Origin: Phycisphaerales bacterium
GTDB lineage: Bacteria > Bacteroidota > Bacteroidia > Chitinophagales > Chitinophagaceae
Assembly (NCBI GenBank): GCA_030054025.1
Contig: JASGCQ010000004.1
Coordinates: forward strand, 1-56,495
Reading direction: 5' to 3'
DNA length: 56,495 nt
Below, one piece after another: positions 45,574-55,838 of the stretch; position 1 is the first letter of the stretch; every line of letters begins with the position of its first letter. A program made the translations under genes and the position numbers. The notes beneath the pieces are model-generated. The model saw only the letters and a program-made list of their open reading frames with translations. It was not told the origin of the DNA and ran no database searches.

Positions 45574-46704
45574 CTATCCAGTAAATTCTTTTTCTAATAT
45601 ATCAAGGTACTTTCTAAATGTGTAGGTTTTGTTACGTTGTACTTCTTTCTCTTGCTCCAATATTCCAAGGTTTACAAAAGAAGTTACCAGTTTTTGTGCT
45701 GTATTGTAGGCACTTCCTGTTAATTCTACAACGTCATTGATTGTCAAAACTGGTGTATGGCATAGCTGTTCCAATAGAGTATTCCCATTGGCTTGAGTAC
45801 GTAAGGGCTCTGTTTCGATTGTACGAGTACAGTCTTCAAGCAAGGTATCAATTGCCCAAGCTCTTTTCACAATATCTTCAGCAGAGGCTTTTACGCCACG
45901 TAAGTAAAACTTTATCCAGCCTTCATAATCGGATTTTGTCCTTACTGCTTCTAACCTATCGTAATACTCACTTCGATATTTCATGAAGTAGAAAGAAGGG
46001 TAAAGTACTGGCTCATTGATAATCCCGTAATCTAGTAGCATCAATACTATCAATAATCTGCCTATTCTGCCATTACCATCAAGAAAGGGGTGTATTGTCT
46101 CAAATTGCACATGTGCCAGCCCTGTTTTAATTAAAGGTAGTATGGTTGTATCTGCATGAATGAACTTTTCTAAATCAGCAATCAGATTTTCAATATAGTG
46201 AGCAGGGGGCGGCACAAGGCTACCCACAAATACAGGCACTTTTCTGTATTGCCCCGGGCTTTTACTTTCTCCACGTACACCCGATAATAGCTTTGAATGG
46301 CAATCCCTGATAAGCCTTGATGATATTGGTAGGTTCTTTTCACGCATCAAGTGAATACCATGCTGGAGGGCATTGATATAGTTGAGCACCTCCTGAACAT
46401 CTTTGTTTTCTGTTTTCTGTTTTGGATTGTATTCAAGAACCTGCGTTAGCGTTGTATTGATATTCTCTATCTGGCTGGTATAAACGGCTTCTTTTGCCAC
46501 ATACACATCAAGAAACTGCCTTTTGCTAGGAATACGGCTCTGGGCTTCAGCAAACTTGCCTAAACTTTGCATGGCTTCGCCGTAAAGCTCTAACAGCTCT
46601 TTATCTAGCTCGATGCTTGGAACAGGCGGCAAGGGGCTTGGCACGAAATGCTCATGCTCTCCGTAAGTTTCATAGTGACCGCTTCTTGATGGTTTGTTTT
46701 TCAT
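45574..46704 (-). CDS. Fic family protein
   Basis: FETIHPFLDGNGRIGRLLIVLML; N-terminal AMPylation-type helical domain. Confidence 0.93.
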   Translation of the reverse strand: MKNKPSRSGHYETYGEHEHFVPSPLPPVPSIELDKELLELYGEAMQSLGKFAEAQSRIPSKRQFLDVYVAKEAVYTSQIENINTTLTQVLEYNPKQKTENKDVQEVLNYINALQHGIHLMREKNLPISSRLIRDCHSKLLSGVRGESKSPGQYRKVPVFVGSLVPPPAHYIENLIADLEKFIHADTTILPLIKTGLAHVQFETIHPFLDGNGRIGRLLIVLMLLDYGIINEPVLYPSFYFMKYRSEYYDRLEAVRTKSDYEGWIKFYLRGVKASAEDIVKRAWAIDTLLEDCTRTIETEPLRTQANGNTLLEQLCHTPVLTINDVVELTGSAYNTAQKLVTSFVNLGILEQEKEVQRNKTYTFRKYLDILEKEFTG

Positions 46705-47018
46705 GTTACTGCCTTAAATTGAAACAATGGTGATGTTTTAAGTGCCTTATTTCATCTTTAATCAAAATTATGAAATAAAAGAAAAGAAAAGTCAACATTA
46801 TTTCAGAAAAAATAAAATAAATGAAATAATAAGGTGGTTTTTAACTCCTTATTTCAGTTTTCGGCGTTTAATACCCGTATTTATATCCATAAATATCCAT
46901 AAATACCCATAAAAACAAAGTTGCCTATTGTTTGGGTTATATATAGCCCATAAAATTATAAATAAAGGGCTATTATTATCCCTTTTTTAATTATTTTTGT
47001 GCTATTAATAGCATCAAC

Positions 47019-47483
47019 ATGACCTACTGGGATAAAAAACTGCTTCGAGAACAACTGGACGAGAAGCTGGAAAAGCTGAAATTTTTTGCATCGCCTGACT
47101 TGCCTCAACGTGGCTGGATCAGGCTTATGCGGAATGCTCTTGGCATGACTGCACAGCAATTGGGCAAGAGGGTTGGGCTTGACCGTTCACGTATCGGTAA
47201 ACTCGAAATTGCAGAAGCAGAGGGTGACTTGAAGCTGTCATCGATGCAAAAGATTGCCGAAGGCTTAAATATGAAGTTTGTTTACGGCTTTGTACCTGCA
47301 ACGTCACTGGAAAACATGGTTAGAGAACAGGCTCGCAAACTTGCATTACAACGGATGCAACAGGTAAATCATACCATGCGGTTAGAAGATCAAGAACTAT
47401 CCGAGGAACAAAAGAAAAAAGCTTTGGAAGATTTGATTCAAAAAATACTTATTGAACAGCCAAAAGATATTTGGGAAATATGA
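47019..47483 (+). CDS. Mobile mystery protein A (XRE-type HTH)
   Basis: GWIRLMRNALGMTAQQLGKRVGLDRSRIGKLEIAEAEGDLKLSSMQKIAEGLNMKFVYGFVP. Confidence 0.88.
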   Translation: MTYWDKKLLREQLDEKLEKLKFFASPDLPQRGWIRLMRNALGMTAQQLGKRVGLDRSRIGKLEIAEAEGDLKLSSMQKIAEGLNMKFVYGFVPATSLENMVREQARKLALQRMQQVNHTMRLEDQELSEEQKKKALEDLIQKILIEQPKDIWEI

Positions 47484-48067
47484 AGCCGTTTGATTATCCG
47501 ATGGGTGCGACACCCCTTGACCCAGATGAACTAGACGGTTTGAAATTGAAGCACATCACAACAAGAAGCGAACTTGACCGTTGGGAACAGCAGAACATTC
47601 AAGATGCTATTGCATGGCTGAAACGCAAACGTAGCCCAGATTTTTTGAGCGAGGAATTTATTTGTGAATTGCACGAAAAAATGTTTGGAAAAGTGTGGAA
47701 GTGGGCTGGACAATTTCGAAAGACAAATAAGAACATTGGTGTGGAATGGACTTTGGTTTCTGTGGAGTTGCGTTTACTATTGGATGATGTACGATTTTGG
47801 ATAGAAAATAATACATACGAACCTGATGAAATCGCCAGTCGTTTCCACCATCGGCTAGTATGGGTTCACCTTTTCCCAAATGGCAACGGCAGACATTCCC
47901 GCATGATGACAGATTGCATCCTGATAGGGCTACTAAATAGCCAGCCCTTTAGTTGGGGAAGCGGAAACCTTGTCGAAGCAGGGGAAATTCGGAAGAAATA
48001 TATCACAGCATTGAAATTAGCAGATACCCATGATTATAGTTTGTTAAATGATTTTGTCCGTTCATAA
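47471..48067 (+). CDS. Mobile mystery protein B (Fic-fold)
   Basis: GATPLDPDELDGLKLKHITTRSELDRWEQQNI and HHRLVWVHLFPNGNGRHSRMMTD. Confidence 0.9.
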   Translation: MGNMKPFDYPMGATPLDPDELDGLKLKHITTRSELDRWEQQNIQDAIAWLKRKRSPDFLSEEFICELHEKMFGKVWKWAGQFRKTNKNIGVEWTLVSVELRLLLDDVRFWIENNTYEPDEIASRFHHRLVWVHLFPNGNGRHSRMMTDCILIGLLNSQPFSWGSGNLVEAGEIRKKYITALKLADTHDYSLLNDFVRS

Positions 48068-48081
48068 ACAAGAACAAGTAA

Positions 48082-49320
48082 TTAATAGTTTAATACGCTG
48101 TTTAATGCTTCGTCCGTATCCTTATTGATAAAATTAGCCTGATAGCCAATCGTCGTGGTAATCGAAGAATGCCTATACAGCTTCTGCAATAACTGCAACG
48201 GGATTTTGTCACCCGATATACTGGCAAAAGTATGTCGGGCAATGTGCATGGTGAGGGTCTTGGTTATTTTGGCAAGAGGTGCGACCTGTGTACGCAAGCA
48301 TTTATCTACAGCACTGGTTTTAAATCCAATTGTTCTGTTGGTGGAAAATTTATTCTCAAAATCACATTCCTTTAGTTCAGGGAATATCAAATTGTTTTTG
48401 TTATCCTGAAATGCTCTGTATTGCTCAATAATACGCATAGCCTTATCAGGAATGCTAAACGAGCCGCCCTTATTATTTTTACCCATTGAATAATGCAAGC
48501 GATTATCCTGCAAATCAGACCAACGCACACGAAATACATCCGACACACGCATGCCAGCAAAGTAAAACGAGAACAGCCAAAGATTACGAGCATGATTCAG
48601 TTTTGGGTCATCTAGTTCAACCTCTTCAAGACGTTTAACTTCTTCAATGGTTAAACCAACTTTGGTGGTATCGGGGAATTTGATTTTAACCCCACCTTTT
48701 CCAAATGGATAGAACTTCGCATCAATAACATTATCTCTTATTGCATGACTAAAAACAGAACGCACAGATACCAAATGATTCACGGCACTACGTTCACTAA
48801 GTTTGAGCTTGTTAATTACATGGGCTCTGTATTTTTCTAACATCACAGGAGTAATGTCTTGAAACGCAATATCACCACCTAGAAACTCTTTGAAATGCTT
48901 TAACCGTGGTTTTTCTGAAGTGTATTGATTGTATTTTCCAGCTTCTTTTAAACGTTCAACAAAAGCATCGGCTTGTGCAAAAAAGGTAGCACCCACAGAT
49001 GGTTTTATTTTTTGCCTAACTGATGAAGCACTAACAATAGTTTTGTTGGTTTCAACTTCTAAAGCTGTGTTTGTTGCTTCTGAAAGTTTTTTCAAAAGCA
49101 GGTTATTTAATCGTGCACTGTTAGGATTTGATTTTTTTACACTGGAACTTGCTTTGTTCCAGTCAGAGTCTTTAATAGAATAACCTATATGAATAAAGCT
49201 TGTTTTTCTATCTTTAGTGATTCGCAAAGCAAGAGGGAATGTACCGTCTTTATTTGCTTTTTTCCGAAGGACTATTTTGATTGAAGCCATGACATCACTT
49301 TTTAAAAAATGGTACAACAT
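48082..49320 (-). CDS. Tyrosine recombinase (Bacteroidetes-type integrase 2, tRNA-Phe integrase)
   Basis: FYFAGMRVSDVFRVRWSDL (R), LTMHIARHTFASISGD (HxxR), LYRHSSITTTIGYQANF (H/Y). Confidence 0.93.
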   Translation of the reverse strand: MLYHFLKSDVMASIKIVLRKKANKDGTFPLALRITKDRKTSFIHIGYSIKDSDWNKASSSVKKSNPNSARLNNLLLKKLSEATNTALEVETNKTIVSASSVRQKIKPSVGATFFAQADAFVERLKEAGKYNQYTSEKPRLKHFKEFLGGDIAFQDITPVMLEKYRAHVINKLKLSERSAVNHLVSVRSVFSHAIRDNVIDAKFYPFGKGGVKIKFPDTTKVGLTIEEVKRLEEVELDDPKLNHARNLWLFSFYFAGMRVSDVFRVRWSDLQDNRLHYSMGKNNKGGSFSIPDKAMRIIEQYRAFQDNKNNLIFPELKECDFENKFSTNRTIGFKTSAVDKCLRTQVAPLAKITKTLTMHIARHTFASISGDKIPLQLLQKLYRHSSITTTIGYQANFINKDTDEALNSVLNY

Positions 49321-49330
49321 AGGTACAACA
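49311..49330 (+). repeat. Arm-type repeat of integrase 2 (right copy)
   Basis: GGTACAACATAGGTACAACA, same as 13286-13305. Confidence 0.8.
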
Positions 49331-49434
49331 TTTTATGATTTGATGTGCTTTTTTATGATTTTATTTGAAAATGTGAACACTGATTATCAATGGTTTAAGT
49401 TCATATTGAACCATATGAAACCATTAATTTCAAA

Positions 49435-49478
49435 ACTGAAAATCCTTGTGTCGCCGGTTCGATCCCGGCCCACACCAC
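49435..49478 (+). repeat. attR core: duplicated tRNA-Phe 3' half
   Basis: 44/44 identity to 13193-13236. Confidence 0.95.
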
Positions 49479-49485
49479 AGAAACT

Positions 49486-49518
49486 AAGCAGTTACAATAA
49501 AATGTAGCTGCTTTTTTC
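49486..49518 (+). terminator. Displaced native tRNA-Phe terminator
   Basis: AGCAGTTACA-ataaaa-TGTAGCTGCT followed by TTTTTCTTTT, immediately after attR. Confidence 0.65.
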
Positions 49519-49618
49519 TTTTACTACAACAATACTGCAACATTTAGGGTTTTGTGTTTATCAGCACTTGTGCTTTAGTTAATTAGCCTAAACAAAATGC
49601 ATATGATTAGATGAAATA

Positions 49619-50521
49619 TTATAATCCCTTCAATTTTTCTTCTAATATCTCATATTGTTGCTTGTGTTTTTTAGGGTTTGTCTCTTTTAGTTTTTTCAGG
49701 TTTTGCAGTTTCCATTGAATGGCAGGGAAACGTTCAAAATCATATAGACTCCAGTCTGGCGTCGCATTTTTGATACTCAATAAAAATCGTTTATCTTTTT
49801 CTGTTAAGCTTTGATGAACAGTCACTATCAATTTTTGTCGCACTGTTTCATAATCATCATAGGTAAACCTCTCCAAGCTCATACCCATAAACTGATTGTC
49901 CATTGCGGCACGTTGATCCAAAAGATTTGGTACAAGTATTTCATTGATTGGTCTTTCACCACTTACCAGACGAAACAGAAACCCCTCTTTAATGGCGGTA
50001 GTAACCCCTTCATTAGCCAATAGGTACTGCACATCAAACAAATCCCTTGGGTGTTGCCTATCAAGTGCCGCACATATTTTCCCACCATATAATTGTCCGA
50101 TAGACACAACATCCATTTCACAAAAAACACCAAAACTTTCCTGAGCTTTTTTACAAAGCTGCATTGTTGTTATAGGTGCTATCAACCCTCTATTCACAAG
50201 GTTCACTTCAAGTTTCACCTCTACGCCTCTTGAAATTTGTAGTTTCCCGGCATCTTGCCTATGTGTTACTTTTATAGTAGGCATCACTTGGTGAATATTC
50301 TTTTCAATCCTTACCAAAGCGGCTGCAATGTTATCGAGTGTTGTTTGCCTGTCTTCAAGCGGAATATAGGTGAGGTCTATATCCACCGATAAACGTGGCA
50401 TATCCCGTATAAAAAGATTGATGGCTGTTCCGCCATGCAATGCAAAACATTTTTCTTTTGCAATTTCAGGGATAACATCAAGAAGTAAAGCAACCTGCTG
50501 CCTATATAATTGCTGTTTCAT
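49619..50521 (-). CDS. AbiEii-type nucleotidyltransferase toxin
   Basis: FALHGGTAINLFIRDMPRLSVDIDLTYIPLEDR. Confidence 0.9.
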   Translation of the reverse strand: MKQQLYRQQVALLLDVIPEIAKEKCFALHGGTAINLFIRDMPRLSVDIDLTYIPLEDRQTTLDNIAAALVRIEKNIHQVMPTIKVTHRQDAGKLQISRGVEVKLEVNLVNRGLIAPITTMQLCKKAQESFGVFCEMDVVSIGQLYGGKICAALDRQHPRDLFDVQYLLANEGVTTAIKEGFLFRLVSGERPINEILVPNLLDQRAAMDNQFMGMSLERFTYDDYETVRQKLIVTVHQSLTEKDKRFLLSIKNATPDWSLYDFERFPAIQWKLQNLKKLKETNPKKHKQQYEILEEKLKGL

Positions 50522-51281
50522 TTTTTTCTAATGCTGCTGGTACGGTTATGTGATATTTAGGAACATACACTCCATTTTGAACGATGCTCCTGTTGCCCTT
50601 TCCTAGATTGATCTTTGATGCATCAATATATTTGAACCAGCTATGACTTGCTTTCTCGGCAAGGTAAAGAAACAGCCGCTTTACTTTTATCGAATTGCAT
50701 TTTTCTAACAATAGCTGCACCTCATTAGGTCTTAGATTACTCAGCCCTTCCATTAATTCATAACATTCGACGAGATCATGGTATTTTGGTACAAGATAGA
50801 GGCACTCCAATATTGCCCGCACAGCATTTGAAACCTGTATCGAAAAATTGCCCACGACTACTTCCGTCATACCAAGATGATTGGGCAATAGCGAGGTCTG
50901 AACATAGTTGACCGATAAACCCCAATCATGTTCTTTAAACCATACCGGAAGTTTTTCTCTCAGACTTCCAAACAGCGTCACCTTTTTTGTATCGAATTCC
51001 AAATAATGGTTTTTACCAAGAAGGGATAAAGCGGTTCGCCCCCCCGGATGTATGCTCAATGAAGTTTGGTGTTGGAGTGCGTATAGTGCTCCTTCATATC
51101 CAACTTTGTCGCCCTTGCGGATCATTGCTCCTGTGCCAATCGATTCCAGCCAATTACTTTTCCTGTACCTTCTTTGCAAATCAAAACTATATCCTTCTTG
51201 AGCAAGCCAGGCAGATTGAAGGACAATCCCTAAAGGGAGTCTCAACAAATTCTTTAATTTTGTTCCATTTTCAGTACTCAT
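50502..51281 (-). CDS. AbiEi-type antitoxin
   Basis: N-terminal HTH-like region YEGALYALQHQTSLSIHPGGRTALSLLGKNHYL; overlaps the toxin start by 20 nt. Confidence 0.85.
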   Translation of the reverse strand: MSTENGTKLKNLLRLPLGIVLQSAWLAQEGYSFDLQRRYRKSNWLESIGTGAMIRKGDKVGYEGALYALQHQTSLSIHPGGRTALSLLGKNHYLEFDTKKVTLFGSLREKLPVWFKEHDWGLSVNYVQTSLLPNHLGMTEVVVGNFSIQVSNAVRAILECLYLVPKYHDLVECYELMEGLSNLRPNEVQLLLEKCNSIKVKRLFLYLAEKASHSWFKYIDASKINLGKGNRSIVQNGVYVPKYHITVPAALEKNETAII

Positions 51282-51481
51282 AGTACCTTTATTGTATTAT
51301 ATTCAAAGTAAAAATACAAGTTATTTTATATTTATTCCTATAAAAGTACCTATAGTACTGTTATAAGGGTTTTTTTAAACAATTTAAACAAGAAAATTAA
51401 ATAATCGACATTATACAGAGGCTTTACTGTGTTCTAATACAGGTGAAAGTAATTTTTTCTAAACACATTTACAAGGTCACT

Positions 51482-54400
51482 TTACTCCATCAGTACAAAT
51501 GCCGCCCACGAAAACGGCGGATACTTTGCCCGCATGGTTTGCTGTGCCTGGTAAAATGCTTTACGCGGCGTAGCACCTTGTAATAGTTGCGTATAAAACA
51601 GTTGCATCAGTTCCATGGTTTCTGCATCGGGTACCTGCCACAAACTCAGCAGCATGTTTTTTACACCCGCCATTTTTAATGCCCGTTGCAAGCCAAATAC
51701 ACCTTCGCTATCCTGCACATCGCCAAGCCCAGTTTCGCAGGCACTCAGCACTGCTAGCTGCGTGCCTTGCAGGTTGGTTTGCGCTATTTCATATGCAGTA
51801 AGAATACCGTCGTCTTTACTACCGGCTACACTTTCGCCCGACCAGTATTGATTGGCACCCGTCAATACTATGCCACTGCGCATCAATGGGTCTTGCGAAC
51901 GGGCAAAACTGTTTTGCCCAAATACTACAGCCTGCGAAATATCAGCAGCATGGCCAGCCGGCGGGTCGGGCAAAAAGAAGCCGTGTGTTGCAATATGCAG
52001 TATAGCGGGTGCTTTACCATTCAGCCGTTTAAATGCTTCCTCAGTAGCTTGCATACCTGTGTCAACCATTACTTTCAGCCCTTTGCTTTTCAGCAGTTGC
52101 TGCAGGGCTTGTATTTCTTGTTTGGTACCAGGCAATGTTTGCCACGCACCACTACTACCCGCTTTACTCCCTTTATCAAAATTGGCATAGCCCTGCAATA
52201 CCGCCGTACCTAATGCAACTGTTACATTTTTTTGCGTTGCAAGCTGTCTTACCGAAGAATATTGCTGCAACTGAAAACTATCGAGCAGCAATGCGTTGGC
52301 CGATATGGGCAATGCAGCAAAAGCCACTTTGTGCAACAAACCATCGGGTGCTAAGCTCACTATTTTTACCCCTTTCAATAGCGGCATCAGCGGTTTCCAG
52401 ATGAGGTTGTACAAACTATCGCCGGTAAACACCGACGCATTGGTTTGCTTGCTTTTAATGCGACTGCGGTATAGCTTGCTGATATTCGTTTCTTTACTAT
52501 TGCTGTTGCCACCACTCATGCACCACTGCACTTGCTTTTCGGTACCCAATGGCAGCAATACAGGTTGCCCGGTTTTGTTGATAACGATAGCACCGAAATA
52601 CATGGTATCGGTATAGTTATTACGGTCAAATTTTGGATAGCGCAAAAACTCCACCGCTGCTTCGCCGGGCTGCAATGCCTGCTGCACCTGCTGCCACTTA
52701 ACGGCACTTTGTGCAGACAATACATTTTTACCTGCTTTCCGGTTGATGGCCTGCTCCAGGTTATTGGACAAAATGCCCAAACTATCGGTGGAATAACTGC
52801 GCTCTGCCACGGGCAGCGCCGATTGCTGCATGTACAAAGTGCGGGAGGTTTGCCATGCATCGAGCATTTGCTGCAGTTGCGGATCGTTGACGCTGCGGGC
52901 TTTTTTCAGCGAGGCCACAGCATTGTTGAGCACAAACCCTTTTAACCGCAATTGCTGGTTTACCATGGCCGACACCATGGCGGTATCGGGGGCAGTGCCA
53001 GCCAACAGCAGCGATGGAAATAACTGAAACAGGTAGGCTTGTTGCTGCCAATAGGCTACCTGATCTTTTTCGCTGAGTGCATACAGGTTTTTTTCATAAT
53101 GCGCCGTTTGCAAATTCAATGATTGGTGCAAATATTGAATGGACATCGGCAAGTTGCCGGATTGTGCTTCCAACGACGAGAGGTTGCTGTAAATTTTCAC
53201 CAATATTTCTGCTGAGTCTCCCAATATTTTTTTGGTAATGCTTTCCATTTCTTTGGCCATACTTCTGGCAGCATCGTACTGCCGGAGTTTGATATGCGCC
53301 ACCATACAGTTATTACCCGCCCTGATGTACCCCAGCGAGTTTTTGCCACTTGTTTTGGCCGTATAAGCCATGGCCTCCCTGCCGTATTGTAAAGCAGCTC
53401 CATACTGCTGTTGATTCACACTGTTATGGCAAAGATTGCTTAACACCGTTTCGAGAACGGTGCTGTTTTGTACACTGTCTTTTTTCAGTAATACCAGGAG
53501 CTGTTCGTACAATTTGGTAGCGGTGGCATTGTCATTCTGCCGCTCCATCAGCAGCGCTATATTGTTGATGGTGGTAAGGGCAATACTGGAACCAATCATG
53601 CCACGTTGTTTCAGAATTTCAATACTGGCCGCCAGCAGTTTGTCGGCATCCACAAACCGCGATTGCATGATGAGCACCGCTGCCAGATTGTTCATAGCAA
53701 TGGCACACTGTGGATGATCGTAGCCGAGCAATTGCTGCCGGATGATATAAGATTGACGCAGCACTTTTTCTGCAGCCGCATAGTCGCCCGATTCCTGATA
53801 AATTATGCCAATATTAGATAAGGTAGAAGCGGTATTCACGTGTACTTCGCCCAGTATTTTTTTGTTGATGGCCAATGCTTTTTCGCAAAGCAATAAGCCC
53901 GCTGCACTGCTGCCCATTTTATGTTTGGCCAGACCTTGTACTTCGTAAGCCGTAGCAGCAAGGCTCGTTTCGGGGCCAGTGTATTTGGTGGAAATAGCAA
54001 GGCCTTGCGCCGCATGTGCTAGTGCAGCCGACAGTGCATTGATCTGATACTCCACATTGCCGAGGGTCACCAGTATTTCTGCGCTGCCCAAATACTCCTT
54101 GCCAAATTTCTTATCGTAAATATTCAGTAGTTGCAGCAGTGATTTTTTTGCCGGCAGCAATCTGTATGCCGTTACATCGGTATAAGCCTTACTGCGTAGT
54201 ACGGTGGTGTACATATCATCTTCTTGCAAGCCCGCCTGCTGCATCAGCTGCAGCGATGAATCGTAATATGTATCGGCCACCTCAAATCGGGCCATATCGC
54301 CATACAGGTTGGCTAAAATATGATAATTGGAAGCTTGCCCGTAGTAATCTGGAGTGGAAAGCCGGGTGCGAATGATGCGGCTTTGCAGCAAGTATTTTTC

Positions 54401-55156
54401 TGCTACTGCAAACTCATTTTTAATGCGGTGCAAATCGGCCAGCATATCGAGCATGCTAGCATAAGTGCCCGTGTTTTCACCATGTACTTTTTTCGATAAG
54501 GAAACTACCTGCTGCTGCCGTTTCATGGCCGAGTCAGTGAGTTGCTGGTTGCGAAAAGCTACCACCAACTGAACGAGTTGATTGAGGTAAGCCTCACTGG
54601 CTTTTCCTTGCTTTGTTTCAATAACGGGGAGTATGGCCCGGCTTACGTTTTCCAGTTCTTTTGCATATCCAAATACTTTTAACACCTCACATAAATTGCC
54701 GGCTACTACCAAGAGGTTGTCGTACTGATCGTAGGGGTAGCGGAGGAAGTATTTATACGATTGGGCAAAGTAGGTAAGTGCAGAATCGAAAGTGGCCCGC
54801 CGCAGGTAGATATTCCCAATGGCATTGTTACTGAGGCCTACTTCAATAATGTCTTCTCCGGCTACGGTGATGTAGGTTTTTTTGGCCAGTTGAAAATAGC
54901 GTAAGGCAGGCGGTAGGTTATTGTCGTGGTCGTAGGCATTCGCCAGGTTTTCGGCGGCAATGGCGTAGTTGAGGTTGGCATCGCCAAATTCTTTTTTTGC
55001 TTGCAGCAACGCTTTTTCTCCAATGGGAATAGCGGCTTTGTATTTGCCTTGTTTGTACAGCTCAATAAACTGATCATTCAACTGCTGAAAGGTCTGCGCC
55101 TTACTCAGCAGCGACAAGAGCAGTAACGTTACCAACGCCATCCAATGCTTTTTCAT
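51482..55156 (-). CDS. Secreted TPR-CHAT protein
   Basis: Signal peptide, many TPRs, C-terminal ILHIATHGFFLPD and LAVLSACETGLGDV (CHAT His/Cys blocks). Confidence 0.92.
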   Translation of the reverse strand: MKKHWMALVTLLLLSLLSKAQTFQQLNDQFIELYKQGKYKAAIPIGEKALLQAKKEFGDANLNYAIAAENLANAYDHDNNLPPALRYFQLAKKTYITVAGEDIIEVGLSNNAIGNIYLRRATFDSALTYFAQSYKYFLRYPYDQYDNLLVVAGNLCEVLKVFGYAKELENVSRAILPVIETKQGKASEAYLNQLVQLVVAFRNQQLTDSAMKRQQQVVSLSKKVHGENTGTYASMLDMLADLHRIKNEFAVAEKYLLQSRIIRTRLSTPDYYGQASNYHILANLYGDMARFEVADTYYDSSLQLMQQAGLQEDDMYTTVLRSKAYTDVTAYRLLPAKKSLLQLLNIYDKKFGKEYLGSAEILVTLGNVEYQINALSAALAHAAQGLAISTKYTGPETSLAATAYEVQGLAKHKMGSSAAGLLLCEKALAINKKILGEVHVNTASTLSNIGIIYQESGDYAAAEKVLRQSYIIRQQLLGYDHPQCAIAMNNLAAVLIMQSRFVDADKLLAASIEILKQRGMIGSSIALTTINNIALLMERQNDNATATKLYEQLLVLLKKDSVQNSTVLETVLSNLCHNSVNQQQYGAALQYGREAMAYTAKTSGKNSLGYIRAGNNCMVAHIKLRQYDAARSMAKEMESITKKILGDSAEILVKIYSNLSSLEAQSGNLPMSIQYLHQSLNLQTAHYEKNLYALSEKDQVAYWQQQAYLFQLFPSLLLAGTAPDTAMVSAMVNQQLRLKGFVLNNAVASLKKARSVNDPQLQQMLDAWQTSRTLYMQQSALPVAERSYSTDSLGILSNNLEQAINRKAGKNVLSAQSAVKWQQVQQALQPGEAAVEFLRYPKFDRNNYTDTMYFGAIVINKTGQPVLLPLGTEKQVQWCMSGGNSNSKETNISKLYRSRIKSKQTNASVFTGDSLYNLIWKPLMPLLKGVKIVSLAPDGLLHKVAFAALPISANALLLDSFQLQQYSSVRQLATQKNVTVALGTAVLQGYANFDKGSKAGSSGAWQTLPGTKQEIQALQQLLKSKGLKVMVDTGMQATEEAFKRLNGKAPAILHIATHGFFLPDPPAGHAADISQAVVFGQNSFARSQDPLMRSGIVLTGANQYWSGESVAGSKDDGILTAYEIAQTNLQGTQLAVLSACETGLGDVQDSEGVFGLQRALKMAGVKNMLLSLWQVPDAETMELMQLFYTQLLQGATPRKAFYQAQQTMRAKYPPFSWAAFVLME

Positions 55157-55838
55157 AAGCCAGCCGTTTTAAAAAAGGGTAAGTGGGTGAAAGATACAAC
55201 TTATTGCTATCGGCGGACATCATCGCCCAACGAGTTTTCAATTGGCATAGCAATGCCCGAACACAACCTGGTGCCAGCAATGGGTAGATGCTCCTTTTGA
55301 TTATTGGCGGCTATCCAATGATTATCGACAACAAAACAACAACAAACAAGATAGTCAGCTTGACAAAATATTTAACTACTGAATTTATCAAGGATATTAG
55401 TATTCTAAGCCCCAACGACCCAGCAACAAGAGCTATCAATGATTCGCAAGGAATGAGTGGAATAGTTGTAATGATATTGACCAAAAAAAGCATTTAAAAA
55501 AAAATTACACTCTAATGGTTATAGATACACTTGACGAAGTACGGCATACAACATGAACTGTGTATAAAAACAAATAAATCAAGCTATTTTTATATAAAAA
55601 TTTCTGTAGAACATATAATCATTTTTTACTACACCAAAAACTTGTTTTAAAACTTATTGGCTACAGAACCAGCAGCGGTTATGGCAGATGGAATACTATT
55701 TTCTTACTTGCATAAAGCCCGGCTCATTGACAGTCAGCCGTATAATCATTAGAAAATATTAAAATATGGCAGAGTATATATCTCCAAAACATATTACCCT
55801 ATATTTAAGTTATTAATAGGTATTAAAGTGCCCAAAAA

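Larger units (their letters stand above)
13193..49478. mobile_element. Integrative mobilizable element inserted in tRNA-Phe (~36.3 kb)
   Basis: 44-bp att repeat at both ends, integrase at the right end, relaxases, coupling protein and plasmid-like genes inside, defence cargo, no T4SS recognised. Confidence 0.93.

Noticed and set aside
46880-46915. Possible CRISPR-like repeats
   Set aside because: Units are ~10 bp with no spacers. No CRISPR array or cas gene was found anywhere in the window.
13193-49478. Full ICE with its own conjugation machinery
   Set aside because: No TraA-TraQ or VirB-type mating-pair genes recognised; only relaxases and a coupling protein, so it is called a mobilizable element.
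51482-55156. CHAT protein as a cytoplasmic caspase-like antiphage effector
   Set aside because: Clear N-terminal signal peptide suggests export, and there is no gasdermin, Cas or other activating partner nearby.
55288-55497. 69-aa ORF downstream of the CHAT gene
   Set aside because: Short, overlaps an antisense ORF of similar length, no recognisable domain.
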